DNA from: JABCYV01 sp035512155
Lineage (GTDB): Bacteria > Acidobacteriota > Terriglobia > Terriglobales > Acidobacteriaceae
Direction of reading: 5' to 3'
NCBI GenBank assembly: GCA_035512155.1
Contig: DATKEN010000011.1
Coordinates: 62,001-126,000, forward strand
DNA length: 64,000 nucleotides
Made by a program: the position numbers and the translations under genes. Below, one piece after another: positions 9,718-18,513 of the stretch. The notes beneath the pieces are model-generated. The model was not told where the DNA came from and did no database searches. It saw only the letters and a list, made by a program, of their open reading frames with translations. The stretch's first letter is position 1. Every line of letters begins with the position of its first letter.

Positions 9718-9827
9718 ATTATGCGGTTTCCGTTTTCAACCAACCAGATGCGCGCTAGAAAGTGATCCCGTCGAACGGTCACCAACACCGCTATCAATGT
9801 TTCAACGGGCTTGATCAAACTCCGCAT
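9666..9827 (-). CDS. Possible small protein (53 residues), antisense to the end of the aldolase-family gene
   Basis: A short frame starting MRSLIKPVETLIAVLVTV. It is included only because a textbook ribosome-binding site, AAGGAGA (complement of 9833-9839), sits 5 nt from the ATG. The N-terminal 18 residues are hydrophobic with one positive patch. The last 50 nt overlap the 3' end of the class II aldolase gene on the other strand. No family is recognised and it may be chance. Confidence 0.25.
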   Translation of the reverse strand: MRSLIKPVETLIAVLVTVRRDHFLARIWLVENGNRIIYSSRSGCSRTMRAHSG

Positions 9828-10172
9828 GGGTTTCTCCTTGGGGTAGGACGTCGGGAACCTCACGATGGGGATGGCTTTCTAAAAGTCTTGCTACGACTGC
9901 CACCTTAGCTGTGCCTCTAACGGCAGGAAAGCAAGATTGAAAAACGCGCAACTTTATTCCCGATCTTGAAGATTTGTCAACCGGTATTTGCCACAGTACC
10001 GCGACAACAAAAATGCCTGTAATTTATTTCTGTTCGATGGTGTAGGAAATATACTGGAACGTATACATCTCCATGGTCGTGTATCATGCCGCAAGCCCTG
10101 CCGCTTGTGGCAAGCTAGCAGATCATCGTCGGCGCAGGGAGAAGAATCGAGTCAGGGTTCGAGGCCCAACAT
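9828..10172. other. Gap upstream of acyl-CoA ligase
   Basis: About 345 nt with no gene I can support beyond the small frame at its left edge. It presumably carries the promoter of the ligase gene at 10173; no confident box, operator or RNA structure was seen. Confidence 0.4.
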
Positions 10173-11762
10173 ATGAATGTGCCGCTCACGCCCATCCGAT
10201 GTCTCTACCGGGCGGTCGACCTTTACGGCCGTAAAACCGGGGTGGTTTCCGGCCCCAACCGTTACACCTACGCGCAGTTTGGCGAACGTTGTGAACGCCT
10301 GGCAGCCGGACTTCTCGCGGAAGGCATCCGTCCCGGCGACCGAGTCGCCTATCTCAGCTTCAATAACAATCAGCTTTTGGAAGGTTACTATGGACCGCCG
10401 TTGATTCGCGCCATCGTCATGCCCCTCAACGTGCGGCTCCAACCGGCTGAGCTGGTTGAAATCTTCAACCATGCCAACCCCAGCATGCTGTTTTTCGAGA
10501 GTGAATTCGCGCCTATCGTCCAAGAGTTGCGGAAATCCTGCCCCGCGGTCAAACGCTATGTCAGCCTCGACAAACCAGTCGCGCAGGCGGACTTAATCTT
10601 GGAGGAACTGCTGGCGCGCGACCGCATGGCGCGACCCGATCCCTTCTCCTTTGACGAGAACGACGTCGCAGAGTTGTTTTACACCAGCGGAAGCACCGGC
10701 ACTCCGAAAGGAGTGATGCTCTCGCACCGAACGCTCTATCTCCACACGCTGGGACTGCTCAGTTCCTACCATCACGAAGACACGCGAGTGGAGCTGCACA
10801 CCATTCCCTTATTTCATGCCAACGGTTGGGGGCGGGCGCAAAGCATCACGATGAGCGGAATCAAGCATGTAATGGTGCGGCGATTCGAACCCGCCTACGT
10901 ACTCCACCTGATCGAGGAGGAACAGGCAACAGGAATGACGTTGGTTCCTACCATGGCGAATGCGCTGCTCAACTGTCCGGAACTTGGCAAGTTCAATCTT
11001 TCCAGCCTCAAGGAGATCACGCTGGGAGGGGCGGCCTCGTCTCCCGAACTGATCGCTCGAATGGAAAAGGCATTCCCCTGTGAGGTGTTTGCGGGCTACG
11101 GTCTTACCGAGACTTGTCCAGTAGCCACCACCGCCCACACCAAAGGCACGGTGCAGTATCGCGACGAGGACGACCGGCTGACCCACCTGTCGGCCGCGGG
11201 TTGGCCGTTGGTTGGGTGTGAGGTCCACGTGGTTGATGCACAGATGCGAGACGTACCGCGCGATATGCAGGCCGTCGGGGAAATTGTCGTTCGTGGAGAT
11301 AACGTAATGTGCGGTTACTACAAGGAACCGGAGGCGAGCAAAGCGGCCATCACGAACGGCTGGTTGCACACCGGAGATATGGCGGTGTGGGATGAAGAGA
11401 ATTACGTCTACATTGTGGACCGAAAGAAGGACATCATCGTCAGCGGCGGAGAGAATGTCTCTTCCATCGAGGTCGAGAGGGTGATCTTCGCCCATCCCGC
11501 AGTACTGGAATGCGCGGTCGTATCTGCGCCCGATGCCAAGTGGGGCGAGGTCCCAGCAGCCATCGTCGTGCTGAAGCCAGGCCAGCACCTCAACGAAGAG
11601 GAACTGCTGTCATTCTTAAGGACTCGGCTGGCAAAATTCAAAATACCCCACATCGTGCAATTCACGGCAGGTCCGTTGCCAAAAACTGGAACCGGAAAAA
11701 TCTTGAAACGCGAACTCCGGGAGAATTTCTGGAAAGGCAAGGCCACCCGCGTACAGGGATAA
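10173..11762 (+). CDS. Acyl-CoA ligase (AMP-dependent synthetase, fatty-acid CoA ligase type)
   Basis: 529-residue ANL-superfamily enzyme that activates a carboxylic acid to acyl-adenylate and then acyl-CoA. The P-loop-like A3 motif FYTSGSTGTPKGVMLSH lies near residue 167; the A5 motif is GYGLTETCP; the A7/A8 region is GWLHTGDMAVWDEENYVYIVDRKK (continuous; cited here only by its ends GWLHTGD and VDRKKD); and the A10 lysine is in PKTGTGKILKREL. Length and motifs are complete. Long- or medium-chain acids are the likely substrates from the context of beta-oxidation genes on both sides, but chain length cannot be read from the sequence. Confidence 0.92.
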   Translation: MNVPLTPIRCLYRAVDLYGRKTGVVSGPNRYTYAQFGERCERLAAGLLAEGIRPGDRVAYLSFNNNQLLEGYYGPPLIRAIVMPLNVRLQPAELVEIFNHANPSMLFFESEFAPIVQELRKSCPAVKRYVSLDKPVAQADLILEELLARDRMARPDPFSFDENDVAELFYTSGSTGTPKGVMLSHRTLYLHTLGLLSSYHHEDTRVELHTIPLFHANGWGRAQSITMSGIKHVMVRRFEPAYVLHLIEEEQATGMTLVPTMANALLNCPELGKFNLSSLKEITLGGAASSPELIARMEKAFPCEVFAGYGLTETCPVATTAHTKGTVQYRDEDDRLTHLSAAGWPLVGCEVHVVDAQMRDVPRDMQAVGEIVVRGDNVMCGYYKEPEASKAAITNGWLHTGDMAVWDEENYVYIVDRKKDIIVSGGENVSSIEVERVIFAHPAVLECAVVSAPDAKWGEVPAAIVVLKPGQHLNEEELLSFLRTRLAKFKIPHIVQFTAGPLPKTGTGKILKRELRENFWKGKATRVQG

Positions 11763-11792
11763 CTTTTCGCCCAGCTCGTATAACATTGGCGG

Positions 11793-12578
11793 CTACACCA
11801 CCGTTTTCAACGGCTGTGTATTGGCCTGCAAGCGTCTCATACCGCGCAGCCAGCGGTCGTATTCCGTCGCCTTACGAGCGAAGAACTCGGCGACTTCCGG
11901 ATGCGGCAAAATCAGGAAGGTCTCTTCGTCCAGCCCTTTGACTATATCCTCCGCCACTTGTTCTGGTTCCACAGCGGATTCCAGCAAGAAAGCCCCTCCG
12001 CCGAACTCCGCTCTTTTCAACATGTCGGTCCGCACTCCCATGGGGCACAAGGCTGAGACTTTAATTCCTTGATCGCCATGGGTTATCGCCAGCCATTCCG
12101 CGAAAGCCAGCGCCGCGTGCTTAGTCACCGAGTAGGGCGCTGAACCGAGTTGGGTCAGCAAACCAGCGGCAGACACGGTCTGCAGCAAATAGCCTTCGCC
12201 GCGGGCGAGCATGCCAGGAAGCACCGCCCGGGCTGCGTACACGTGAGCCATTACATTGACCTGCCAACTCCGCTCCCAGTCTCCATCCGGAGCGTTCACG
12301 CCTCCGCTGACGCCGACGCCTGCATTGGAACAGAACAAATCGATGACGCCGTATTTCTGGGTGACTCGCTCCACCAACCGCACTACGTCAGCTTCCTGCG
12401 CGACGTCCGTTTGCACCGCAATCCCGCCGAATTCCTTGGCCACCTGCTCGGCCATTGAGGCCTGCAAATCCGCCACCACAACGGCCTTTGCGCCTTCAGC
12501 CGCGAACCGCCGGCAAAGCGCCCGTCCGATGCCGTTGGCGCCGCCTGTGACCACCACGACCTTATTGGCTAGCCGCAT
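11793..12578 (-). CDS. SDR-family oxidoreductase
   Basis: 261-residue classical short-chain dehydrogenase/reductase. The cofactor motif TGGANGIG is near residue 11, with acidic VVVADLQ at the end of beta2 (suggesting NAD rather than NADP), CSNAGVG, and the catalytic YSVTKHA motif. It is convergent with the acyl-CoA ligase. Its upstream region contains ATACTG inverted half-sites (12612-12647), so regulation by the TetR protein encoded upstream on the same strand is plausible. Confidence 0.9.
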   Translation of the reverse strand: MRLANKVVVVTGGANGIGRALCRRFAAEGAKAVVVADLQASMAEQVAKEFGGIAVQTDVAQEADVVRLVERVTQKYGVIDLFCSNAGVGVSGGVNAPDGDWERSWQVNVMAHVYAARAVLPGMLARGEGYLLQTVSAAGLLTQLGSAPYSVTKHAALAFAEWLAITHGDQGIKVSALCPMGVRTDMLKRAEFGGGAFLLESAVEPEQVAEDIVKGLDEETFLILPHPEVAEFFARKATEYDRWLRGMRRLQANTQPLKTVV

Positions 12579-12611
12579 ATTTGATCGTACGCAAGATAAT
12601 CGACGCGCGGC

Positions 12612-12647
12612 ATACTGTCCAGTATATTAATCTTACTTTAATACTGG
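12612..12647. promoter_or_regulatory. ATACTG half-site cluster, candidate TetR operator
   Basis: ATACTG-TC-CAGTAT (12612-12625) is a perfect 6-bp inverted repeat, and a further ATACTG lies at 12641-12646 forming a second, wider inverted repeat with the CCAGTAT at 12619-12625. It is 34-69 nt upstream of the SDR start (12578) and downstream of the TetR gene stop (12708). TetR proteins of lipid metabolism commonly bind such palindromes; assignment to this TetR is inference. Confidence 0.5.
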
Positions 12648-12707
12648 GTTAGATTACCGATGCCAGGCCGCGGCCCGTCTCGTAAGACAGAACGGTTCAA
12701 GTCAAAT

Positions 12708-13337
12708 TTAGGCACTCTTCGCCATTCTTTTGGAATTGCGCGAGACCATCCTCATCACGTTTTGACTGACCAATTGCGCAATCGCCTCGGGGGAGAGCAC
12801 GCCCAAGTCGCGGTACCACAGGGCACACCAGACCAGGATCCCTCCGATGCATCGCGCCGCTACTCGCTCGTCGACCACGTGCAAGACGCCGGTCCGCATT
12901 CCATCCTTGAGTAACTTCATCATTCGATGGTCGAATTCGTTCCGTTGTTCGCGGATTCTCTGCGCGATCTGCCAGTCCAGATTCATTTCCTCACGCAGAT
13001 AGATGATGGTGTTGGACTGGTTCATGATGATAACTTGGGCAACGTCCTCGATAATCCTAGCGAGCTTGTCCGGGATTGATAGCTTGCTCGCCAGCACCCG
13101 GGACTGGGCCTCCAGACACTCTCTGATGCATTGCTGTGCGATCTCGTGTAGTAGTTCGCCCTTGTTCTTGTAATACGAATAGATGAACTGCTTGGTGACC
13201 TCGAGACGCGCGGCGATGTCATCCAGCGTTGTGCGCGAGTATCCTTTTTCATAAAAAAGGCGGCGCGCAGCCTCAACAATGCGTTTCCGTTTTAGCGCGA
13301 CCACTTCACTTTTGAGAGTAGAGCGCTGTGAAGGCAA
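12708..13337 (-). CDS. TetR/AcrR-family transcriptional regulator
   Basis: 209 residues. The N-terminal HTH is clear: RIVEAARRLFYEKGYSRTT followed by LDDIAARLEVTKQFIYSYYKNK. The C-terminal ligand domain is poorly conserved, as usual. The start is TTG 13337, well supported by AGGAGG about 8 nt upstream. It sits between the FadN-like gene and the SDR gene on the same strand, so an acyl-CoA-responsive repressor of fatty-acid genes is the simplest reading. This is inference from context; the ligand is not visible. Confidence 0.9.
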   Translation of the reverse strand: MPSQRSTLKSEVVALKRKRIVEAARRLFYEKGYSRTTLDDIAARLEVTKQFIYSYYKNKGELLHEIAQQCIRECLEAQSRVLASKLSIPDKLARIIEDVAQVIIMNQSNTIIYLREEMNLDWQIAQRIREQRNEFDHRMMKLLKDGMRTGVLHVVDERVAARCIGGILVWCALWYRDLGVLSPEAIAQLVSQNVMRMVSRNSKRMAKSA

Positions 13338-13474
13338 GCGATAACCTCCTGCTCTTTAGTCCAGGATGATACCTTAACTGTGTACTTGCGTTGGGTTGTG
13401 TTTACCGCAGACTCTCGACGTCTTAGTACCTCAGCAGGTCATTCCCAGATCGAGTCGACCAATCACGGAAAACC

Positions 13475-15916
13475 TCAATTCCTTAGTGTCTTTCCCGTCT
13501 TCAGCGTGTACTGAATTCGCTCTTGCGTCTTGCGCTCACCACATAACGACTTAAACGCCTCGCGTTCCAAGTCCAAAATGTACTGCTCGCTCACAGGCGT
13601 GCCTGAAGTTACGTTTCCGCAGCAGAGAACCTCAGCTACCTTCGTGGCGATTTTTACTTCGTGGTCGCTGATGTATTCGGCCTGGCGCATGAGATGGACT
13701 CCCATCTTGAGCGCGGCCAAAATGTTTTCGCCAGGGGCGGGGATGTCGGTCCGGGGCTGCGGGGGCTCATATCCCGCGCGAACCAGTTCCAGAGCACGAG
13801 CCTTGGCCTCCGAGAGAACACGTTCGCGGTTCATCGTGATTTCGTCGGAATGGCTCAAAAAACCCAGCCCGCGAGCTTCGTGGGCGGAGGTTGAAACTTT
13901 CGCTGTAGCTACGATCTCAAACGCTCTCTTCATGGCCTCCAGCAGCTCAATGGACTCGCCACGGCCGCCTGGGCGAATAGATTCTGCGGTCTCCACGGCG
14001 CGCAGCAGCATTTCTTTGCAGCCACCGCCGCCAGGGAGCAGACCAACGCCGACTTCCACCATCCCCATGTAAAGTTCAGTGTGAGGCTGGAGGGCAGCGG
14101 AGTGGAGCGAGATCTCGCAGCCTCCCCCGAATGTCATGCCGAACGGCGCCGCCACCACGGGCTTGGGTGAGAATTTGATGGCCTGAGTCATGCCTTGGAA
14201 TTGGCGGATAGCGAGATCGATGTCATCCCACTCTTCCTCCTGGATCGACATGAGCAGCAGCATCACGTTGGCGCCGACGGAGAAGTTCGCGGCGTCATTT
14301 GTGATCACAAAAGCTTCGAAGTTGTCGCCCGGGCCTACCGGCTTGAGGGTTTGCAGAATGAACTGCACGATGTCGGCGCCAATCGCGTTCATCTTAGAGT
14401 GGAACTCTATGCAGGCCATGCCGTCGCCGATGTCGATGAGAGATGCGCCAGCATTCTTCTTGACCACGCCTTTAGATTTCTTCGCGACTTCTACCGACCA
14501 CACACCGTCTGGAACTTTGACCGGCTCGTACTTCGCGCTTCTCAGTTCCCAGTAAACCCGGCCCGAGGCAGTTTTGGGATCGTCCAGGTACCAGGATTTT
14601 TTCCCAGCAGCTAGCAGATGTTCGACGTTCGCCGCGATCGGCTGGTCTTCTTTTTTCATGCGCGCAACTGTGGCTTCGACGCCCGCGGCGTCCCAAAGTT
14701 CAAACGGGCCAAGTTCCCAGTTGAACCCCATCCGCATGGCACGATCGATTTCGATTATTGAGTCGGAAATTTCTGGAATCCGGTTGGCGGAGTAGGTCCA
14801 AAGATCCGATAGAGCAGACCAGAGAAACGCACCGGCTTTGTCGCCCTTCTGCGGCCCACCGCCGTCGAGGCCCAACAGCATGCGGAGACGCGGTCCGGCT
14901 TGCTCAACATTCTTCGCCATCTCGAGGCTTGGGAACTTCGATTTCTTCACAGGGTGATACTCGAGAGTCTTCCAGTCGAGGGCTAGCCGTTCTTCCTTGC
15001 TGCCTTCCGCGGACGAGGGCGCGGTCCCCCGCCCTGCACTCTTCTTGTAGAAACCTCCCTTCGCTTTATCGCCCAGCCACTTGCGCTCGAGCATCTGCCG
15101 AAAGAAGTCCGGAAGCTTGAGATCACTGCGTTCGTCGTGTACGTTCTGGGTCATGTTGCTGACCACGTGGCTGAGAATGTCAAGGCCGACCAGATCGATG
15201 GTGCGGAAAGTAGCTGACTTCGGCCAGCCGACAGCTTGACCCGTGAGCGCGTCCACCTCCTCGATGGAAAGGTCCATCTCCTGCATGAGTCGAATAACGT
15301 TAAGCACAGAAAATGTCCCAATCCGATTGGCGATAAAGTTAGGCGTGTCCTTGGCGAGAACAATTCCCTTGCCCAGATGGACGTCGCAGAAACGGGCAAC
15401 AGCGTCAATCGCGGCGCGGTCTGCTTCAGGCGTCGGGATCAGTTCCAGCAGCCGCATGTAGCGCGGCGGATTAAAGAAGTGTGTACCAAACCACGACCGC
15501 CGAAACTCGTCGGAAAAACCTTCAGCAATCTTCCCCACCGGCAGGCCGCTGGTATTCGTAGTAATGATCGTGCCGGGCTTCCGAATGGCCTCAACTTTCT
15601 TCAGCAGTGCTCGTTTGATATCGAGGTTCTCGACCACCGCTTCGATGATCCAGTCCCCGTCGCTCAAACGCTTGAGATCATCTTCAAAGTTGCCGACTGT
15701 GACCAGGCGCGCAAGCGAAGGATCCATAAAAGCCGCGGGCTTGGATTTCTTGGCGGCCTCGAGTCCGGCGACAGCCAACCGGTTACGGTTGCCGGCGGCA
15801 TCAGACGGTACGATGTCGAGGAGAAGGCTGGGAACACCCGCGTTGGCAAAATGCGCGGCGATGCGAGCGCCCATAGTTCCGGCTCCAAGGACGGCAACCT
15901 TATGGATAGTTTTCAT
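13475..15916 (-). CDS. fadN: 3-hydroxyacyl-CoA dehydrogenase / enoyl-CoA hydratase, FadN-like
   Basis: 813 residues, beta-oxidation multifunctional enzyme with the dehydrogenase first and the crotonase last, as in Bacillus FadN. Residues about 5-40 are the NAD-binding Rossmann start (VAVLGAGTMGARIAAHFAN, then LLLDI); the catalytic His region is GTHFFNPPRYMRLLE; the helical dehydrogenase domain includes NFIANRIGTF. The crotonase domain starts near residue 500, with oxyanion segments FHSKMNAIGADI and APFGMTFGGGCEISLH. No thiolase or acyl-CoA dehydrogenase partner is next to it in this window. The downstream gene on the strand is the TetR regulator. Confidence 0.93.
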   Translation of the reverse strand: MKTIHKVAVLGAGTMGARIAAHFANAGVPSLLLDIVPSDAAGNRNRLAVAGLEAAKKSKPAAFMDPSLARLVTVGNFEDDLKRLSDGDWIIEAVVENLDIKRALLKKVEAIRKPGTIITTNTSGLPVGKIAEGFSDEFRRSWFGTHFFNPPRYMRLLELIPTPEADRAAIDAVARFCDVHLGKGIVLAKDTPNFIANRIGTFSVLNVIRLMQEMDLSIEEVDALTGQAVGWPKSATFRTIDLVGLDILSHVVSNMTQNVHDERSDLKLPDFFRQMLERKWLGDKAKGGFYKKSAGRGTAPSSAEGSKEERLALDWKTLEYHPVKKSKFPSLEMAKNVEQAGPRLRMLLGLDGGGPQKGDKAGAFLWSALSDLWTYSANRIPEISDSIIEIDRAMRMGFNWELGPFELWDAAGVEATVARMKKEDQPIAANVEHLLAAGKKSWYLDDPKTASGRVYWELRSAKYEPVKVPDGVWSVEVAKKSKGVVKKNAGASLIDIGDGMACIEFHSKMNAIGADIVQFILQTLKPVGPGDNFEAFVITNDAANFSVGANVMLLLMSIQEEEWDDIDLAIRQFQGMTQAIKFSPKPVVAAPFGMTFGGGCEISLHSAALQPHTELYMGMVEVGVGLLPGGGGCKEMLLRAVETAESIRPGGRGESIELLEAMKRAFEIVATAKVSTSAHEARGLGFLSHSDEITMNRERVLSEAKARALELVRAGYEPPQPRTDIPAPGENILAALKMGVHLMRQAEYISDHEVKIATKVAEVLCCGNVTSGTPVSEQYILDLEREAFKSLCGERKTQERIQYTLKTGKTLRN

Positions 15917-15918
15917 GG

Positions 15919-16359
15919 CTAGGGCAGTTTATCTATGGCCCAGTCATCTTTGCCAGTCTTGACGACTACGATTTGGGAACGGCGAGGAGAATGCGACTTT
16001 CGCGGGGCAGAGGCGACATCAAACAAGACTACGGGGAAAGAGTAGCGTCCAGCCTTGAGCTTCTTGCCACGATTGATCTCGAATGCTGGTTGCGCTGCGG
16101 ACTCGGAAGAGAAGAAAGTCTGCAAGCGATCTTCAGACGTGTGGTGTTTCGCAGCATCAGTCAGCATCACCAGGCCAGTCTCGTGGTCCTGTGTCTGCCA
16201 GGCGCGAAGAAAGCGGTTGGCCGCCGCCAGCGCAAATACGTAGTTGGGATCAGCAGTGGGCGTGTTGGTCTTGGCAGAGAATTGCAGCGAACACAACATC
16301 GAGAAGGCGATACCCAGCGAGACAGCACGCACGGAAAATGGCACTTTCACGAACTTCAT
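15919..16359 (-). CDS. Secreted hypothetical protein
   Basis: About 146 residues from ATG 16359. The N-terminus MKFVKVPFSVRAVSLGIAF continues into a hydrophobic core ending near SLQFSAKTN, a likely Sec signal peptide. The mature part has ANRFLRAWQTQDHETGLVML, resembling the NTF2-like or DUF4864-type small exported domains, but I do not recognise a family. The frame stays open upstream to 16689, but that part is low-complexity in appearance and antisense to the divergent gene at 16466. It ends 2 nt before the fadN-like start, so the two are probably one transcript. Confidence 0.7.
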   Translation of the reverse strand: MKFVKVPFSVRAVSLGIAFSMLCSLQFSAKTNTPTADPNYVFALAAANRFLRAWQTQDHETGLVMLTDAAKHHTSEDRLQTFFSSESAAQPAFEINRGKKLKAGRYSFPVVLFDVASAPRKSHSPRRSQIVVVKTGKDDWAIDKLP

Positions 16360-16465
16360 TATGGAGGATGTTGAACCTTCGTCCAAGATACGACGAAGGT
16401 TCTCTTCAGGTTTGCGCCTCGAAACAGGTTCGGCTACGATTTGCGGACATTGAAGGAGAATCGCC

Positions 16466-17149
16466 ATGGGCAACGCGAGCCGGCGTGATTTTATCGCTGA
16501 GCTATCCGGACTGAGCGGGGTTGCCGTGATGCAGGCTTCAGGTCTGTTGAGGTTTGCGGCTTCGCAAGAGCAGCCCTCGACCGACGCGCTGATTGCCCGC
16601 ATGAAGTGGATGAACGAGCCGGCATCGTGGAAAGTTTCTGGAAGTCGAATAATCGTGCACACCAAGCCGAAAACTGATTTCTGGCGCAAAACCTTTTACG
16701 GATACGTGACCGACAATGGTCACTTCTTTCATCTACCGGTCACAGGAGATTTCACCTTCGAGGCTCGCATCGCAGGAAACTACCACGATCTTTATGACCA
16801 GGCCGGACTGATGGTCCGAGTGGATGCTGAGAATTGGATGAAATGCGGCACGGAATTAGTCGACGGCATGCGTCACGCAAGCGTGGTGTTCACCCGTGAA
16901 TTCTCTGACTGGTCGACCATGAACGATCTGTCAAACGACGGGCCAGTCTGGTGGCGGGCGATACGAACCAAAGATTCGCTCGAACTTCTTTGCTCCCTTG
17001 ATGGAAAGAAGTACGCGTCGGTCCGGCAAGGTTATCTGGTTCCCGGACGCGCTGCTGAAGTTGGTGTCATGTGCGCATCGCCGGAAGGCTACGGATTCGA
17101 GGCCACTTTCGAGGGCCTCAAGTTGTCAGCTGCCGTACCCGCGAGTTAA
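16466..17149 (+). CDS. DUF1349 (concanavalin-like) exported protein
   Basis: 227 residues. SRRDFIAELSGLSGVAVMQA near the N-terminus looks like a twin-arginine signal (SRRDF consensus), so folding before export is suggested. The rest matches the DUF1349 / concanavalin-A-like jelly-roll family: DFWRKTFYGYVTDNGHFF, AGLMVRVDAENWMKCGTEL, ASVVFTREFSDWS, LLCSLDGKKY, VGVMCASPEGYGF. AAGGAGA stands in front of ATG 16466. Members bind or act on carbohydrate, but no activity can be assigned. The last 4 nt overlap the convergent VIT-like transporter gene. Confidence 0.82.
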   Translation: MGNASRRDFIAELSGLSGVAVMQASGLLRFAASQEQPSTDALIARMKWMNEPASWKVSGSRIIVHTKPKTDFWRKTFYGYVTDNGHFFHLPVTGDFTFEARIAGNYHDLYDQAGLMVRVDAENWMKCGTELVDGMRHASVVFTREFSDWSTMNDLSNDGPVWWRAIRTKDSLELLCSLDGKKYASVRQGYLVPGRAAEVGVMCASPEGYGFEATFEGLKLSAAVPAS

Positions 17150-17841
17150 GCGATGATCTTCGCCAGGACGAAAGCAGCCGCAGCCGCGAGTCCTCCGATC
17201 ACCATGGTCTGGGACGCACTGCGAAGGGGATACGTGCCCGTGAAGCGTCCTTTCATGTATCCGAAGATGCCGAGCGCGGCCAGCGTAACAATGGCCGAAA
17301 GCACCAATCCACGCGACGCGCTGGACAGCAGGACGTAAGGCGAGAGAGGAATCATGCCACCGGCAACATACGCTCCGGCGATAGTCGCGGCGCTGGTCAC
17401 CGCGCGGCGCGGATCCGGCTGTTCCAATCCAAGCTCAAAGCGCATCATGAAGTCCACCCAGGCGTCGGGGCGGCGGCTGAGAGCCTCAACCACGGGCGTG
17501 CTCTCTTCTTTAGTCATCCCGTAGGCTTGGAAAACCTGGTTCACCTCGGCTTTCTCTTCTTCTGGAATTTCTCTTACCTCACGCTCTTCTCTTTCCCGCT
17601 CCTGCTCATAGTGCTCTGCGTCACCCCGGGCCGCCAGATAACCACCCAAACCCATCGCAATCGAACCGGCGGCAATCTCAGCCAGTCCGCCGACCACGAT
17701 CAGGCGCGTGTTCTCGACCGCTCCGGAAAGTCCCGCAGCCAGGGCGAAGGGCACGGTAAGCCCGTCGGACATTCCAATTACCACGTCCCGGACAAAATTG
17801 CCGGCGGTGAAATGTTTCTCGATGTGCGTGGTTCGTATCAT
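17146..17841 (-). CDS. VIT1/CCC1-family transporter
   Basis: 231-residue inner-membrane protein of the vacuolar iron transporter (VIT1/CCC1) family, usually exporting Fe2+ or Mn2+ from the cytoplasm. Family landmarks: VVIGMSDGLTVPFALAAGLS in TM1, IAAGSIAMGLGGYLAA with the Glu/Met-rich metal-binding linker that follows (highly charged EQEREREEREVREIPEEE), and three C-terminal hydrophobic helices. About five TM segments in total. The linker is where metal-binding glutamates sit in characterised members. Confidence 0.87.
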   Translation of the reverse strand: MIRTTHIEKHFTAGNFVRDVVIGMSDGLTVPFALAAGLSGAVENTRLIVVGGLAEIAAGSIAMGLGGYLAARGDAEHYEQEREREEREVREIPEEEKAEVNQVFQAYGMTKEESTPVVEALSRRPDAWVDFMMRFELGLEQPDPRRAVTSAATIAGAYVAGGMIPLSPYVLLSSASRGLVLSAIVTLAALGIFGYMKGRFTGTYPLRSASQTMVIGGLAAAAAFVLAKIIA

Positions 17842-17846
17842 TACTG

Positions 17847-18368
17847 TTAAGCCTCCGGGTGAGATTCCAGGTATTCCTGAGCGCGGTGAACCATGTCACG
17901 TTCGCCGCGGTAAGCAAGCTTCCGCGCAGCTTCGTCGAGGGCGATCCAGGCCGCACGCTTGACCTCGATTCGCATCTCGGAAGAAATATCGTCAATGCGG
18001 CCGGACTGGTATCGCAATAGATAAAAGCTGACTATCTTGAACACGCGCTGCTGGTCTCCCCAGGAGCGCACGTAAACATACTTAATGTCGCCCAATTTTG
18101 TGACCGGGACTGCCGTTATTCCGGTCTCCTCGCGAACCTCGCGAATCGCCGTCTGCTCGGGCTTTTCGCCGGGATCGACCAATCCTTTAGGCAAAGCGAG
18201 TAACACTTTTTGTGACCTTTTCTTCGCAGCCCCGGAGGCCACTGGGTCTCTTTGCGGCTCTATAGCGGCCATAGTCCAGCCCTCCGCAGTGTGGCGCACT
18301 ACCACCCCTCCCGCGGAGATCTCCCGTGCCATGGGCCACAAGTTATCAGGATCAGGGGAGTTAGTCAT
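17847..18368 (-). CDS. NUDIX hydrolase
   Basis: Nudix-fold pyrophosphohydrolase of about 173 residues. The Nudix box is complete: Gly and Glu of GLVDPGEKPEQ followed by REVREETGI. The substrate is not predictable. The frame is open to 18452, but no ribosome-binding site supports any start; ATG 18368 and ATG 18332 are both plausible, and the domain itself begins at about REISAGGVVV. It ends 5 nt upstream of the VIT-like gene start, suggesting an operon. Confidence 0.85.
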   Translation of the reverse strand: MTNSPDPDNLWPMAREISAGGVVVRHTAEGWTMAAIEPQRDPVASGAAKKRSQKVLLALPKGLVDPGEKPEQTAIREVREETGITAVPVTKLGDIKYVYVRSWGDQQRVFKIVSFYLLRYQSGRIDDISSEMRIEVKRAAWIALDEAARKLAYRGERDMVHRAQEYLESHPEA

Positions 18369-18513
18369 CGGCGGAGAGCCCCGGCAGCGTGTCTCCGGAG
18401 GTAACCCGCGGAACGCACCGAAGTGTGGAAACGTGTGGGGCGTCGCTGGCATCTAAGTTGCTAGGTATTTGATAGTACGTACCGGGCAAGACCGGGAGGA
18501 TGTGGGGTTTCCC

